This document shows, in pieces, positions 1 through 6,872 of a stretch of 52,019 nt of DNA. How positions within the stretch are numbered: the stretch's first letter is position 1; the number at the start of each line of letters is the position of its first letter. The translations under genes were made by a program, and so were the position numbers. This DNA comes from Lachnospiraceae bacterium (GTDB lineage Bacteria; Bacillota; Clostridia; Lachnospirales; Lachnospiraceae): NCBI GenBank assembly GCA_019424135.1, contig JAHYZZ010000011.1, positions 5,068-57,086 on the forward strand, read 5' to 3'. Under the pieces are notes generated by a model. That model saw only the letters and a list, made by a program, of their open reading frames with translations. It did no database searches and was not told where the DNA came from.

Positions 1-89
1 AAGAAATCGCAGAGGCAGTTCAGTGTGATGATCTTGCAGAATATTTCAAAACAGAAAAAGAAGGAACACAGATCCCCTGCTGGGAATAA
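1..89 (+). CDS. C-terminal fragment of an unidentified protein
   Basis: An open frame enters from the left edge and stops at TAA 87-89. The visible 28 residues end in ...TQIPCWE. This frame is chosen because its composition is protein-like and it is followed directly by a terminator-like hairpin. The fragment is too short to name. Its neighbours are an AEC transporter and a UroD-fold methyltransferase, so it may belong to the same metabolic group, but that is only inference. Confidence 0.5.
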   Translation, partial: EIAEAVQCDDLAEYFKTEKEGTQIPCWE

Positions 90-115
90 GCTGGTTTGAT
101 GACTGTGTAGGATGA

Positions 116-143
116 AGGGCGGATGGAAAGGCCGCTCTTTTTC
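116..143 (+). terminator. Intrinsic terminator after the truncated first gene
   Basis: AGGGCGG (116-122) can pair with CCGCTCT (132-138), including one G-U pair, and is followed by a T-run. It separates the upstream partial gene from the AEC transporter. Confidence 0.55.
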
Positions 144-184
144 TGATTGCAGCAGAGGTTTGAGAATAGAAGGGATGGGAGCAC

Positions 185-1099
185 ATGGAACTGGCATCTG
201 TTACATTATATAAAACCGTGGTGATGGCAGTCCTTGCCTTGGTTGGGGTGTTCTGCTATCGGAGAGGCATTGTTGATGATGAATTAAATAAAAAGCTTTC
301 AGATCTTGTTCTAAGAATTTTTACTCCGGTCTTATTGTTTACGTCTTTTCAAAAAGAATATGACCGGGATCTGCTCAATGGTCTGGGAACAGCAGTGGTA
401 TTGTCCCTGCTTTCTTTTGCAGTCATATGGGGAATCAGCCGTTTTGTGATTTCAGGACAGGAAAAGGATCAGGCATGTGTGGAACATATTGCCTTGATGT
501 ATTCGAATTGTGGATTTATCGGAATTCCTATGGCGCAGGGAATATTTGGGACGGAAGGTGTTATGTATATGACAGCCTATGTAGCCGTGGCGAATTTTCT
601 GCTTTGGTCTCATGGCGTGATTGTGATGTCAGGAAAAGCAGATTTAAAATCCATATGTCAAGTGTTCCGTTCACCGACGATACTGGCGATTGCAGCCGGT
701 GTACTCTGCTTTTTGTGCCAGATCAAGATTCCGCAGATGGCAGAGGAACCCATGGAGATGATTGCAAGCATGAATACGCCTATGGCTATGCTAGTGGCCG
801 GAGTCAATATTGCACAGACAGAAATCAGGCAATGCATTGGGAAATGGCGTTTGTACTGGCTTAGTATTGTGAGACTGGTAGTGATGCCAGCGGTTTTGGT
901 GCTGATCTTTTCCTTTGTTCCAGGATGGAGTCAGGTGAAAACGGTTATGGTTTTGGCTTCGGCATGTCCGTCAGGAGTCACCGGAAGCTTGTTTGCGATG
1001 CAATATGGGAAGGATGCTGTCTATGCGTCGGAGTTGTTTGCACTGTCGACAATTTTGTCAATGGTTACCGTGCCATTTATGATGTTACTGTGTGGTTAG
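185..1099 (+). CDS. AEC-family (auxin efflux carrier-type) transporter
   Basis: This 304-residue protein is almost entirely hydrophobic, with about eight to ten membrane segments in two halves. This is the architecture and length of the AEC family (bacterial malate/organic anion permeases and auxin-efflux-like carriers). The N-terminal half carries an Asn/Pro-containing segment (around NCGFIGIPM) typical of the family, and the C-terminal half a second one around ACPSGVTGSLFA. It would sit in the cytoplasmic membrane and move a small organic anion, but the substrate cannot be read from the sequence. The ATG follows a purine-rich ribosome site (GGGATGGGAG). Twelve bases separate it from the UroD-fold methyltransferase gene, so the two are probably co-transcribed, which suggests the transporter serves the methyl-transfer substrate or product. 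Confidence 0.85.
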   Translation: MELASVTLYKTVVMAVLALVGVFCYRRGIVDDELNKKLSDLVLRIFTPVLLFTSFQKEYDRDLLNGLGTAVVLSLLSFAVIWGISRFVISGQEKDQACVEHIALMYSNCGFIGIPMAQGIFGTEGVMYMTAYVAVANFLLWSHGVIVMSGKADLKSICQVFRSPTILAIAAGVLCFLCQIKIPQMAEEPMEMIASMNTPMAMLVAGVNIAQTEIRQCIGKWRLYWLSIVRLVVMPAVLVLIFSFVPGWSQVKTVMVLASACPSGVTGSLFAMQYGKDAVYASELFALSTILSMVTVPFMMLLCG

Positions 1100-1111
1100 G
1101 GAGGAATCAGA

Positions 1112-2200
1112 ATGAAATTAATGAAATTAGAAATGACCCCAAAAGAGAGGGCGGCTGCATATGCGAAGGGGGAAGAGGTGGATAGAATTCCTACTTCTTT
1201 GAGTGCAGGAGAGACAGCACCGCCTTTGTATGGGATCCCAATTTGTGATTATTATTTTTCGGCGGATGCAATGGTGGAAGTAGAGACTCGTCTGGCAGAG
1301 GATTTTCAGGCAGATAATATGGGGATTGGTCTGGGACTTAGGACGCTTGTTGAAGCGCTGGGAACAGAGCTTGCTTATCCGAAAGACAGTGTGTCCTATA
1401 TTGTAAAACCTGCTTTAGAGTCTTTAAAAGATGTAGAAAATATGGAGCTGGCTGATGTGACAAAGGATGGAAGATTTCCGTTGATCATAGAAGCATTCCG
1501 GCGTCTGCAGGAACGATATGGACAGGAACGCATTTTAAGCAGCGGACTGGCTGGCCCATTTACAACAGCAGCCAGTCTGTTTGGGACAGAAAAATTTTTG
1601 AAAGCAACAGTACGTAACAAGGAAGGCGTCCATAAGCTTCTTCAGTACACTACGGATTGCGTGGTAAAGTGCTGTCAGGATCTGAACCGGATACTGGGAA
1701 TTAAGTTTACGCTGTCAGAACCGATGGTATCAAGGAATCTGCTAAGTAAGAAACAGTTTTGTGAATTTTTTCTTCCATATTTAAAACAGTCTGTTGAACG
1801 GATGAATCAGTTTCAAGGAAGCACGGGAATTCATATCTGTGGGACAACGAACGACCGATGGAAAGAAGTGGTGGACGCTGGAGTCAGTAGCTTCTGGGTA
1901 GATAACTGCGAGAGTTTGAAAGAGCTAAAAGAGGCTTATGGCGACCGGATTGCTATCAGTGGAAATGTGGTACCGGTAGATGTGCTTCGAAATGGCACAA
2001 CAGAAGATATTGAGAAGAATGTAAGAAGTTGTATCGCTGAGGCGGCAGATAACCCGTGTGGATATAATCTTTGTCCAGGGTGTACCACTCCGGTGGGGAC
2101 ATCCAAAGAGCATATGACAGCGTTTATGAATGCGGCAGCAGTTTATGGAAGAGGGGCGAAAAAGGGACATATGCCAAAAGGAATGGAAGCGTACATGTAA
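1112..2200 (+). CDS. UroD-fold cobalamin-type methyltransferase (MtaA/CmuA family)
   Basis: This 362-residue protein has the uroporphyrinogen-decarboxylase fold but belongs to the MtaA/CmuA side of the family. It carries the zinc-binding H-x-C motif at residues 241-243 (HIC) and distal cysteines at 321 and 324 (CPGC). In MtaA-type enzymes the H-x-C...C set binds zinc and activates a thiol for methyl transfer from a methyl-corrinoid protein. True UroD lacks this motif, so heme synthesis is unlikely. The expected role is transfer of a methyl group in O- or N-demethylation, in the cytoplasm. No corrinoid protein or activase is visible in the window; one may lie to the left. The ATG at 1112 has GGGAGGAATCAGA upstream. 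A terminator follows at once. Confidence 0.82.
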   Translation: MKLMKLEMTPKERAAAYAKGEEVDRIPTSLSAGETAPPLYGIPICDYYFSADAMVEVETRLAEDFQADNMGIGLGLRTLVEALGTELAYPKDSVSYIVKPALESLKDVENMELADVTKDGRFPLIIEAFRRLQERYGQERILSSGLAGPFTTAASLFGTEKFLKATVRNKEGVHKLLQYTTDCVVKCCQDLNRILGIKFTLSEPMVSRNLLSKKQFCEFFLPYLKQSVERMNQFQGSTGIHICGTTNDRWKEVVDAGVSSFWVDNCESLKELKEAYGDRIAISGNVVPVDVLRNGTTEDIEKNVRSCIAEAADNPCGYNLCPGCTTPVGTSKEHMTAFMNAAAVYGRGAKKGHMPKGMEAYM

Positions 2201-2205
2201 AAGAG

Positions 2206-2251
2206 AAAGGGGTCCCTTCAGCCGTTTTTTTGGCTTTTGGACCCCTTTGTT
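2206..2251 (+). terminator. Terminator between the methyltransferase gene and cotJC
   Basis: AAAGGGGTCC (2206-2215) pairs perfectly with GGACCCCTTT (2239-2248), and the inner part (AGCC/GGCT) can extend the stem. The following T-run is poor, but the stem is strong. It lies between two convergent genes and may stop transcription from both sides. Confidence 0.65.
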
Positions 2252-2274
2252 AAGAAAACGGTGTGAGGAAGTCT

Positions 2275-2886
2275 TTATTTACAGTTTCCCCGAAGATCAA
2301 ATTCAGGATTTATTGCATAGAAATTTTTGCTGTCCAGATGATCCTGTACGATTCTTAAGCTTTCGCCGAACCGCTGATAGTGTACGATTTCCCTTTCGCG
2401 CAGAAAGCGGATCGGGTCACAGATTTCGGGATCTTTGATCAGACGCAGGATATTGTCGTAGGTGGTACGAGCTTTTTGCTCCGCGCTCATGTCTTCCTGC
2501 AGATCTGTAATCGGATCCCCTTTTGACTGGAGATACGTGGCTGTCCAGGGAGTTCCGGAGGCGGCCTGTGGCCAGAGCGCCAATGTGTGATCCACATAAT
2601 ATTTTTCAAATCCATATTTTTCTATTTCTTCCGGAGTCAAATCCTTTGTCAGCTGGTAGACGATGGCGCAGATCATTTCCATGTGGGCAAGTTCTTCGGT
2701 TCCGATATCTGTCAGAGTTCCGACTACTTCTTTATATGGCATCGTATATCGCTGGGACAGATAGCGCATGGAAGCAGCCAGTTCTCCGTCAGGACCGCCA
2801 AACTGGCTGATGATGACCTGTGCAAGCTTTGGATTGGTATGTGTGATTTTTACCGGATACTGGAGTCTTTTTTCGTAATTCCACAT
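2275..2886 (-). CDS. cotJC: Spore coat protein CotJC, manganese-catalase-like
   Basis: This 203-residue protein belongs to the CotJC/manganese catalase family, a ferritin-like four-helix bundle. Metal-ligand style motifs are visible: E35 in GGPDGELAAS, EExxH at 64-68 (EELAH), and E-I-V-H at 166-169 in the last helix. The family binds a dimanganese site and is a component of the spore coat or inner coat. It is shorter than stand-alone Mn catalases, as usual for CotJC. It is the last gene of cotJA-cotJB-cotJC, starting 3 bases after the cotJB stop. The start at 2886 opens with MWNYEKRLQYP, the usual N-terminus. Confidence 0.95.
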   Translation of the reverse strand: MWNYEKRLQYPVKITHTNPKLAQVIISQFGGPDGELAASMRYLSQRYTMPYKEVVGTLTDIGTEELAHMEMICAIVYQLTKDLTPEEIEKYGFEKYYVDHTLALWPQAASGTPWTATYLQSKGDPITDLQEDMSAEQKARTTYDNILRLIKDPEICDPIRFLREREIVHYQRFGESLRIVQDHLDSKNFYAINPEFDLRGNCK

Positions 2887-2889
2887 AAA

Positions 2890-3162
2890 CTAGCATCCTC
2901 CTTCCTGCCAGGGCCATGGTTCATTGATCCAGCACCAGCGGTCTGAGGATGAGGCTGCAGAATCTAGTGTCAGAGGCCCATAATATTTCGCGTATTCTTT
3001 TAATGCATCTTCTCTTTGGGTTTTCAGTTCATCAAAACAATGCAAAGCATCTTGATCCTTTGGGTGTGTGTCCAGAAACAGCTTTGTATCATCCGCTGCA
3101 AAACTGACTATATTGATCCAGTCTAAAAGTTCCCGGCGACATGGTCTTTTACGCTCTTCCAT
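2890..3162 (-). CDS. cotJB: Spore coat protein CotJB
   Basis: This 90-residue protein matches CotJB: a helical N-terminus with LLDWINIVSFAADDTKLFLDTHPKD, a central YAKYYGPLTLD stretch, and a Trp-rich end (CWINEPWPWQ). CotJB is a small coat component encoded with the CotJC catalase-like protein and is thought to assemble with it. The gene overlaps cotJA by 14 bases and ends 3 bases before cotJC, so the three are translationally coupled. Confidence 0.93.
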   Translation of the reverse strand: MEERKRPCRRELLDWINIVSFAADDTKLFLDTHPKDQDALHCFDELKTQREDALKEYAKYYGPLTLDSAASSSDRWCWINEPWPWQEGGC

Positions 3163-3442
3163 TGCAGCAGCCTCCTATTCCCTGGAATGGTTTATCCAAT
3201 TCTTCAAATATAGTTCCCCTCTGAAATGCTTTCTTTGCCTTGTAGATATTTTGCCACTTCTGCCAGGGGACATAAGCCATTGCCAGCGGCATATCAGCTA
3301 GGTCACCATAATCCATACGGCGCTCACAGACATTTTCTGGCGTTAGTGGACAGCTGCCGGTCTGAGACATCGTCTTTGCGTTTTGGCGTATACATCCGTT
3401 TTGCCGCATCTGGCCAGCCATATTATATCGGTAATTTGGCAT
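3149..3442 (-). CDS. cotJA: Spore coat-associated protein CotJA
   Basis: The diagnostic part is the C-terminal half, with MPLAMAYVPWQ, a WQNIYKAKKAF stretch and LxxPFxG, as in CotJA. The N-terminal ~45 residues are polar and Cys-containing and vary in the family. An upstream in-frame ATG at 3523 would give 124 residues. The start at 3442 (97 aa, MPNYRYN...) is preferred because AAAGGAG lies 8 bases in front of it and the extra N-terminus looks like untranslated leader. It is the first gene of the cotJ operon, with a mother-cell-type promoter upstream. Confidence 0.9.
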   Translation of the reverse strand: MPNYRYNMAGQMRQNGCIRQNAKTMSQTGSCPLTPENVCERRMDYGDLADMPLAMAYVPWQKWQNIYKAKKAFQRGTIFEELDKPFQGIGGCCNGRA

Positions 3443-3485
3443 CTGCCATGCTCCTTTCATAAAATAAAATACATTTTTCAATAAT

Positions 3486-3512
3486 ATTGTATGGGTATCG
3501 TAAAAAACTGTG
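3486..3512 (-). promoter_or_regulatory. Mother-cell sigma (SigK/SigE-type) promoter for cotJ
   Basis: Reading the minus strand, CATACAATA (3493-3485) fits the SigK -10 pattern CATAnnnTA and also the SigE -10 CATACAnT. A CACA at 3512-3509, with its AC 16 bases upstream of the -10, fits the short SigK -35. The SigE -35 match is poor. In Bacillus the cotJ operon is transcribed in the mother cell, which agrees. Confidence 0.5.
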
Positions 3513-3553
3513 CATATTTCCAATCATCCGACATATGTTTATCAGAGGCATAT

Positions 3554-3642
3554 CATTTGGGTACAGGGCATTTTCCAAAAAGGTACACCGTAAAAAGCAA
3601 TTTAGGACGTAGTAAAATGCAAAAAGTCTACGTCCTAAATTG
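3554..3642 (+). repeat. Dispersed intergenic repeat, copy A
   Basis: The copy begins CATTTGGGTACAGGG, continues through a second GGTACACC block, and ends in a perfect 15-bp inverted repeat: CAATTTAGGACGTAG (3598-3612) and its complement (3628-3642) around a 15-base loop. Related copies lie at 6224-6290 (opposite orientation) and 39679-39766. No coding capacity is seen. It sits between the divergent cotJ promoter and the SEDS gene at 3705. Confidence 0.85.
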
Positions 3643-3652
3643 CCATTCACGG

Positions 3653-3681
3653 TTGCATTTTAGTTTTATATCTGATTAAAT
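3653..3681 (+). promoter_or_regulatory. Candidate SigA promoter for the SEDS gene at 3705
   Basis: TTGCAT (3653-3658) and TTAAAT (3676-3681) are 17 bases apart, just after repeat copy A and 24 bases before the gene. Both boxes are weak matches. Confidence 0.4.
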
Positions 3682-3704
3682 ATATACGATGGGAGTGTAA
3701 TCAG

Positions 3705-4865
3705 ATGAGTAATAGCAAGCGTGTAAATCGAAGAAGACAAGGTGATGTCACTGTTTATTTTGACTACAGTCTGTTGGCTGTGCTGATTTTTCTGATTTGT
3801 TTCGGATTAGTCATGTTGTACAGTACCAGTGCTTATAGTGCGCTGGTCAATTATAATGATAGTATGTATTTCTTTAAGCGTCAGATTTTATTCTGCATTG
3901 TGGGATTTGCGGGTATGTATGTCGTTTCTAGAATAGACTATCATTTATATATTAAATGGGCGAAAGCACTATATTTTTTGTCTATTGTATTAATGGCGCT
4001 GGTGCAGACTCCACTTGGAAAAGAAGTGAATGGAGCCAGGCGCTGGATCCAGCTGCCACTGGGGCAGCAGCTTCAGCCTGCGGAGATTACAAAAATCGCA
4101 GTGATCCTTTTTATTCCGGTTTTGATATGCCAGATGGGAAAGGACATCAAGACGCTGAAAGGAATGGGACAGGTTTTTGTGTGGGGACTTGCGGCCGCTG
4201 GCTGTGTTTTTGTGCTGACAGAAAACTTGAGTACTGCGATTATTGTTATGGGAATAACATGTGTGATGATTTTTGTAGTCCATCCTAAAACAAGACCGTT
4301 TATTGCAGTTGCTGGTATCGGTTTTGTGCTTTTGTTAATTGGAATTCGTGTTCTGGATGCGATGATGTCTACCAGTGGAAATTTCCGGCTCCGACGGATA
4401 CTGGTGTGGCTGAATCCTGAAGAATATGCATCGGAAGGCGGTTATCAGATCATGCAGGCTTTGTATGCAATCGGCTCCGGCGGATTTTTTGGGAAAGGTC
4501 TGGGAAACAGTGCGCAGAAGATGGTAATTCCTGAGGTCCAAAACGATATGATCCTGTCTATTATCTGCGAAGAGTTGGGTGTATTTGGCGCGATCATTGT
4601 ACTGGTTCTTTTTGGTCTTCTGCTGTTCCGACTGATGTTCATCGCACAGAATGCTCCGGATGTGTATAGTTCTTTAGTAGTGACAGGAATTTTTACGCAT
4701 ATTGCTCTGCAGGTTCTGTTAAATGTTATGGTTGTAATCAATTTGATCCCGACTACAGGAATTACTTTGCCGTTTATCAGTTACGGAGGTACTTCGGTTC
4801 TGTTTTTGATGGCGGAAATGGGGATTGCGCTAGGTGTATCCAGGAAGATAAAGTTTAAGGAATAA
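3705..4865 (+). CDS. SEDS-family peptidoglycan glycosyltransferase (FtsW/SpoVE type), first copy
   Basis: This 386-residue membrane protein belongs to the FtsW/RodA/SpoVE (SEDS) family, which polymerises lipid II together with a class B PBP. About ten membrane segments are visible. Family hallmarks are LYSTSAYS in the first segment, the RRWIQLP...QPAEITKIAVILF loop, the NDMILSIICEELG stretch and the C-terminal LPFISYGGTS. The ATG at 3705 follows GGGAGTGTAATCAG. It lies upstream of mraZ rather than within the main cluster, and closely resembles the second copy at 14436: both have LYSTSAY, GMY..(A/S)RIDYHL and SYGGTS. One copy is probably vegetative FtsW and the other the sporulation-specific SpoVE; which is which cannot be decided here. 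Confidence 0.93.
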   Translation: MSNSKRVNRRRQGDVTVYFDYSLLAVLIFLICFGLVMLYSTSAYSALVNYNDSMYFFKRQILFCIVGFAGMYVVSRIDYHLYIKWAKALYFLSIVLMALVQTPLGKEVNGARRWIQLPLGQQLQPAEITKIAVILFIPVLICQMGKDIKTLKGMGQVFVWGLAAAGCVFVLTENLSTAIIVMGITCVMIFVVHPKTRPFIAVAGIGFVLLLIGIRVLDAMMSTSGNFRLRRILVWLNPEEYASEGGYQIMQALYAIGSGGFFGKGLGNSAQKMVIPEVQNDMILSIICEELGVFGAIIVLVLFGLLLFRLMFIAQNAPDVYSSLVVTGIFTHIALQVLLNVMVVINLIPTTGITLPFISYGGTSVLFLMAEMGIALGVSRKIKFKE

Positions 4866-4870
4866 AAGCC

Positions 4871-4899
4871 TTTTCAATCCGGCATAATTATGTTATGAT
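4871..4899 (+). promoter_or_regulatory. Candidate SigA promoter for the degV gene
   Basis: TTTTCA (4871-4876) and TATGAT (4894-4899) are 17 bases apart, immediately after the upstream SEDS stop codon. The leader of about 80 bases contains a short ACGCAA/TTGCGT stem just before the ribosome site. Confidence 0.45.
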
Positions 4900-4984
4900 T
4901 AAAAATGTAGTATTAAAAACTACATATAATGGAAGCGAAAGACGCAACGTGAATTATAAGTGCTTGCGTGCCGGGAGGTTGGAA

Positions 4985-5824
4985 ATGAGTTATAAGATTA
5001 TTGTAGACAGCTGCGGAGAATTGACGGAAGAAATGAAAGCATCTGGTTATTTTGAAACTGCTTCATTGCAGATTGATGTGTCAGGACATCATATTATTGA
5101 TGATGAGAGCTTTGACCAGGCAAAGTTTTTAAAACTGGTAGCGGAGTCGCCGGAATGTCCCAAATCATCCTGTCCGTCTCCGGAACGATATATGGAAGGA
5201 TATTGCTGCGATGCCGACCGGGTATATGCGGTCACGCTTTCGGCAGAGCTGAGCGGGTCTTATAACAGTGCGGTGCTTGGAAAGGACCTGTACCACGAGG
5301 AGTACGGGGACAAGGATATATACGTGTTTAACTCCAGATCTGCATCGGTTGGAGAAACATTGATCGCCATGAAAATTCAGGAATGTGAAGAAAAGGGAAT
5401 GGCGTTTTGGCAAGTGATTGATGCAGTCGAAGCCTATATTCAGGAGCAGAATACTTATTTTGTTCTGGAAACGTTGGATATACTGAGAAAAAATGGAAGA
5501 CTGACCGGTGTAAAGGCTATGGTAGCCACCGTATTAAATATTAAACCAGTTATGGGTTCCACGGAGGATGGAACAATCTGCCAGCTGGGACAGGCGCGAG
5601 GCATCAAGAAGGCTTTAGTTAAGCTGGTAGATGAAGTTGCCAGAAATCTGGTTAATTCAAAAGAAAAGGTTCTGGCGATTTCGCACTGCAACTGTCGAAA
5701 AAGAGCAGAATATGTCAGAGATATGCTGAAGGCAAAGGCACAGTTTAAAGATGTTGTGATCCTTGACACGAGAGGGATTAGCAGCATGTATGCGGCAGAC
5801 GGTGGAGTAATTGTGGTTGTATAA
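4985..5824 (+). CDS. DegV-family fatty-acid-binding protein
   Basis: With the start at 4985 the product is 279 residues, the usual DegV length. It opens SYKIIVDSCGEL, and the SAELSGSYNSA segment and LDILRKNGRLTG segment match DegV-family lipid-binding signatures. Family members bind a fatty acid in a cleft between two domains; FakB members deliver it to a fatty acid kinase. No kinase gene is present here. A longer frame from 4895 exists, but GGGAGG lies 6 bases before 4985 and the additional 30 residues are not DegV-like, so the later start is chosen. Cytoplasmic; it probably has its own promoter at 4871. Confidence 0.92.
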   Translation: MSYKIIVDSCGELTEEMKASGYFETASLQIDVSGHHIIDDESFDQAKFLKLVAESPECPKSSCPSPERYMEGYCCDADRVYAVTLSAELSGSYNSAVLGKDLYHEEYGDKDIYVFNSRSASVGETLIAMKIQECEEKGMAFWQVIDAVEAYIQEQNTYFVLETLDILRKNGRLTGVKAMVATVLNIKPVMGSTEDGTICQLGQARGIKKALVKLVDEVARNLVNSKEKVLAISHCNCRKRAEYVRDMLKAKAQFKDVVILDTRGISSMYAADGGVIVVV

Positions 5825-5880
5825 ATTCCTGGTTTGTGGTAGAATACACTTCAGATGTAATATAGAAGGAGCTAGATGGC

Positions 5881-6147
5881 ATGAGTCAGGAAAAAGTAGA
5901 TAAATATAAAAAAGAAAAGGCAGACCGCAAAAAAAATGTAAAGAAGAAAAAGGTGCAGAATGTAATACGGAAATGTGTGGTTGGTGTCATCGGACTTGTA
6001 TTGATCGGATGGATCGGGTATTCAGCATACGATACTTACCAGTCCAACCGTCCAGTAGATGAAGTGCAGATTGACTATTCCGCTATGGATGAACTGCCTC
6101 AGGAGCTTACAGCTGCACAGGAGGCTGACGCAACGGCTGCAGAATAG
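5881..6147 (+). CDS. Small single-pass membrane protein, unknown function
   Basis: This 88-residue protein has a very basic N-terminus (Lys/Arg rich, residues 4-31), one membrane segment (about 34-52, CVVGVIGLVLIGWIGYSAY) and an acidic tail rich in Ala/Glu/Asp. By the positive-inside rule the N-terminus faces the cytoplasm. The ATG has AAGGAGCTAGATGGC upstream. It follows degV by 56 bases and is closed by a strong terminator, so it may be the end of a degV transcript. No family is recognised. Its place between a SEDS/degV unit and the dcw operon suggests, but does not prove, an envelope role. Confidence 0.75.
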   Translation: MSQEKVDKYKKEKADRKKNVKKKKVQNVIRKCVVGVIGLVLIGWIGYSAYDTYQSNRPVDEVQIDYSAMDELPQELTAAQEADATAAE

Positions 6148-6179
6148 AAGTTCAAAGAAATAAAGAGAGATACAAATGA

Positions 6180-6209
6180 CTGTCGTACAAAAAGTACGGC
6201 AGTTTTTTT
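6180..6209 (+). terminator. Intrinsic terminator before the mraZ operon
   Basis: CTGTCGTAC (6180-6188) pairs with GTACGGCAG (6194-6202), followed by seven T. It ends the degV/small membrane protein unit. Confidence 0.9.
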
Positions 6210-6223
6210 GTTGCATATTTGCA

Positions 6224-6290
6224 CAAATTAGGACGTAGACTTTTTGCATTTTACTACGTCCTAAATTGGAAACTACCCTGTACCTAAATG
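6224..6290 (-). repeat. Dispersed intergenic repeat, copy B (short form)
   Basis: Read on the minus strand it starts CATTTAGGTACAGGG and ends with the 15-bp-stem hairpin (arms 6254-6268 and 6224-6238, one mismatch). Its 15-base loop is identical to that of copy A. It lacks the second GGTACACC block, about 20 bases, present in copies A and C. It lies between a terminator and the mraZ promoter. Confidence 0.85.
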
Positions 6291-6311
6291 AAATTATTTC
6301 GTAAAAAGGGG

Positions 6312-6340
6312 TTGAAATCGAATGGAAAGTAGTTTACAAT
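6312..6340 (+). promoter_or_regulatory. SigA promoter of the mraZ/dcw operon
   Basis: TTGAAA (6312-6317) and TACAAT (6335-6340) are separated by exactly 17 bases. Transcription should start near 6347, exactly where the MraZ boxes begin. Confidence 0.8.
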
Positions 6341-6346
6341 GGGGTC

Positions 6347-6393
6347 AAGTGGTAGAAAGTGGTTGAAAGTGGAGCTAAGTGGTAGAAAAGTGG
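6347..6393 (+). promoter_or_regulatory. MraZ operator: five GTGG boxes
   Basis: Five copies of AAGTGG start at 6347, 6357, 6367, 6377 and 6388, a 10-base period with one 11-base step. Tandem GTGG-type boxes with ~10-base period upstream of mraZ are the known binding site of the MraZ (AbrB-fold) ring. Their position at the start of the transcript, about 30 bases before the mraZ ATG, fits autorepression. Confidence 0.85.
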
Positions 6394-6420
6394 AAGCCGC
6401 TTGGGAGAAGGTGAAGTTCT

Positions 6421-6861
6421 ATGTTGAAAGGAGAGTACAGTCATAATATTGACGCCAAGGGCAGATTGATCATTCCTGCGAAGTTTCGTGACGATTTAGG
6501 GGAGCATTTCGTCATCACCAAGGGGATGGAAAATTGCCTCTATGTATATCCGGAAGACGAATGGACAGCCTTTGAAGCAAAACTGAATGCCTTACCGACC
6601 ACCACCGACAAAAAAGCACGTGCGTTTGCGTACTTCTTTCAAGGCGCAGCAACTGACGGAGACCTTGATAAACAAGGCAGAACACTGATCCCGGCAAATC
6701 TCAGGGAGTTTGCACAGCTGGATAAGGAAGTTGTGTTTATCGGTATGGGGAAGCGTGCCGAGATCTGGGACAAGCAAAGATGGATCGAAAAGAATACTGA
6801 AGTGGAAGAGAACATTGAGGATATTGCATCTGATATGGAAGCTGGCGGATTCAGTATCTAG
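6421..6861 (+). CDS. mraZ: Transcriptional regulator MraZ
   Basis: This 146-residue protein begins MLKGEYSHNIDAKGRLIIPAK and has a second SpoVT/AbrB half (DKQGRTLIPANLREFA); the two DxxGR motifs are the DNA-contacting parts of the family. MraZ forms a ring that binds tandem boxes and regulates the dcw operon. The boxes are present upstream. The acidic tail (EVEENIEDIASDMEAGG) is typical. GGGAGAAGG precedes the ATG. rsmH follows after 11 bases. Confidence 0.97.
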   Translation: MLKGEYSHNIDAKGRLIIPAKFRDDLGEHFVITKGMENCLYVYPEDEWTAFEAKLNALPTTTDKKARAFAYFFQGAATDGDLDKQGRTLIPANLREFAQLDKEVVFIGMGKRAEIWDKQRWIEKNTEVEENIEDIASDMEAGGFSI

Positions 6862-6872
6862 AGGGAGAAGAT

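Noticed and set aside
4915..4984. Possible riboswitch (c-di-GMP-I-like GAAAGACGCAA) before degV
   Set aside because: Only a few bases resemble the GEMM core. The required second helix and tetraloop-receptor parts are not found. A simple ACGCAA/TTGCGT stem is all that is supported.
6347..6393. Short tandem repeats as a possible CRISPR or microsatellite
   Set aside because: Ten-base period, no spacers, and location before mraZ fit MraZ boxes.
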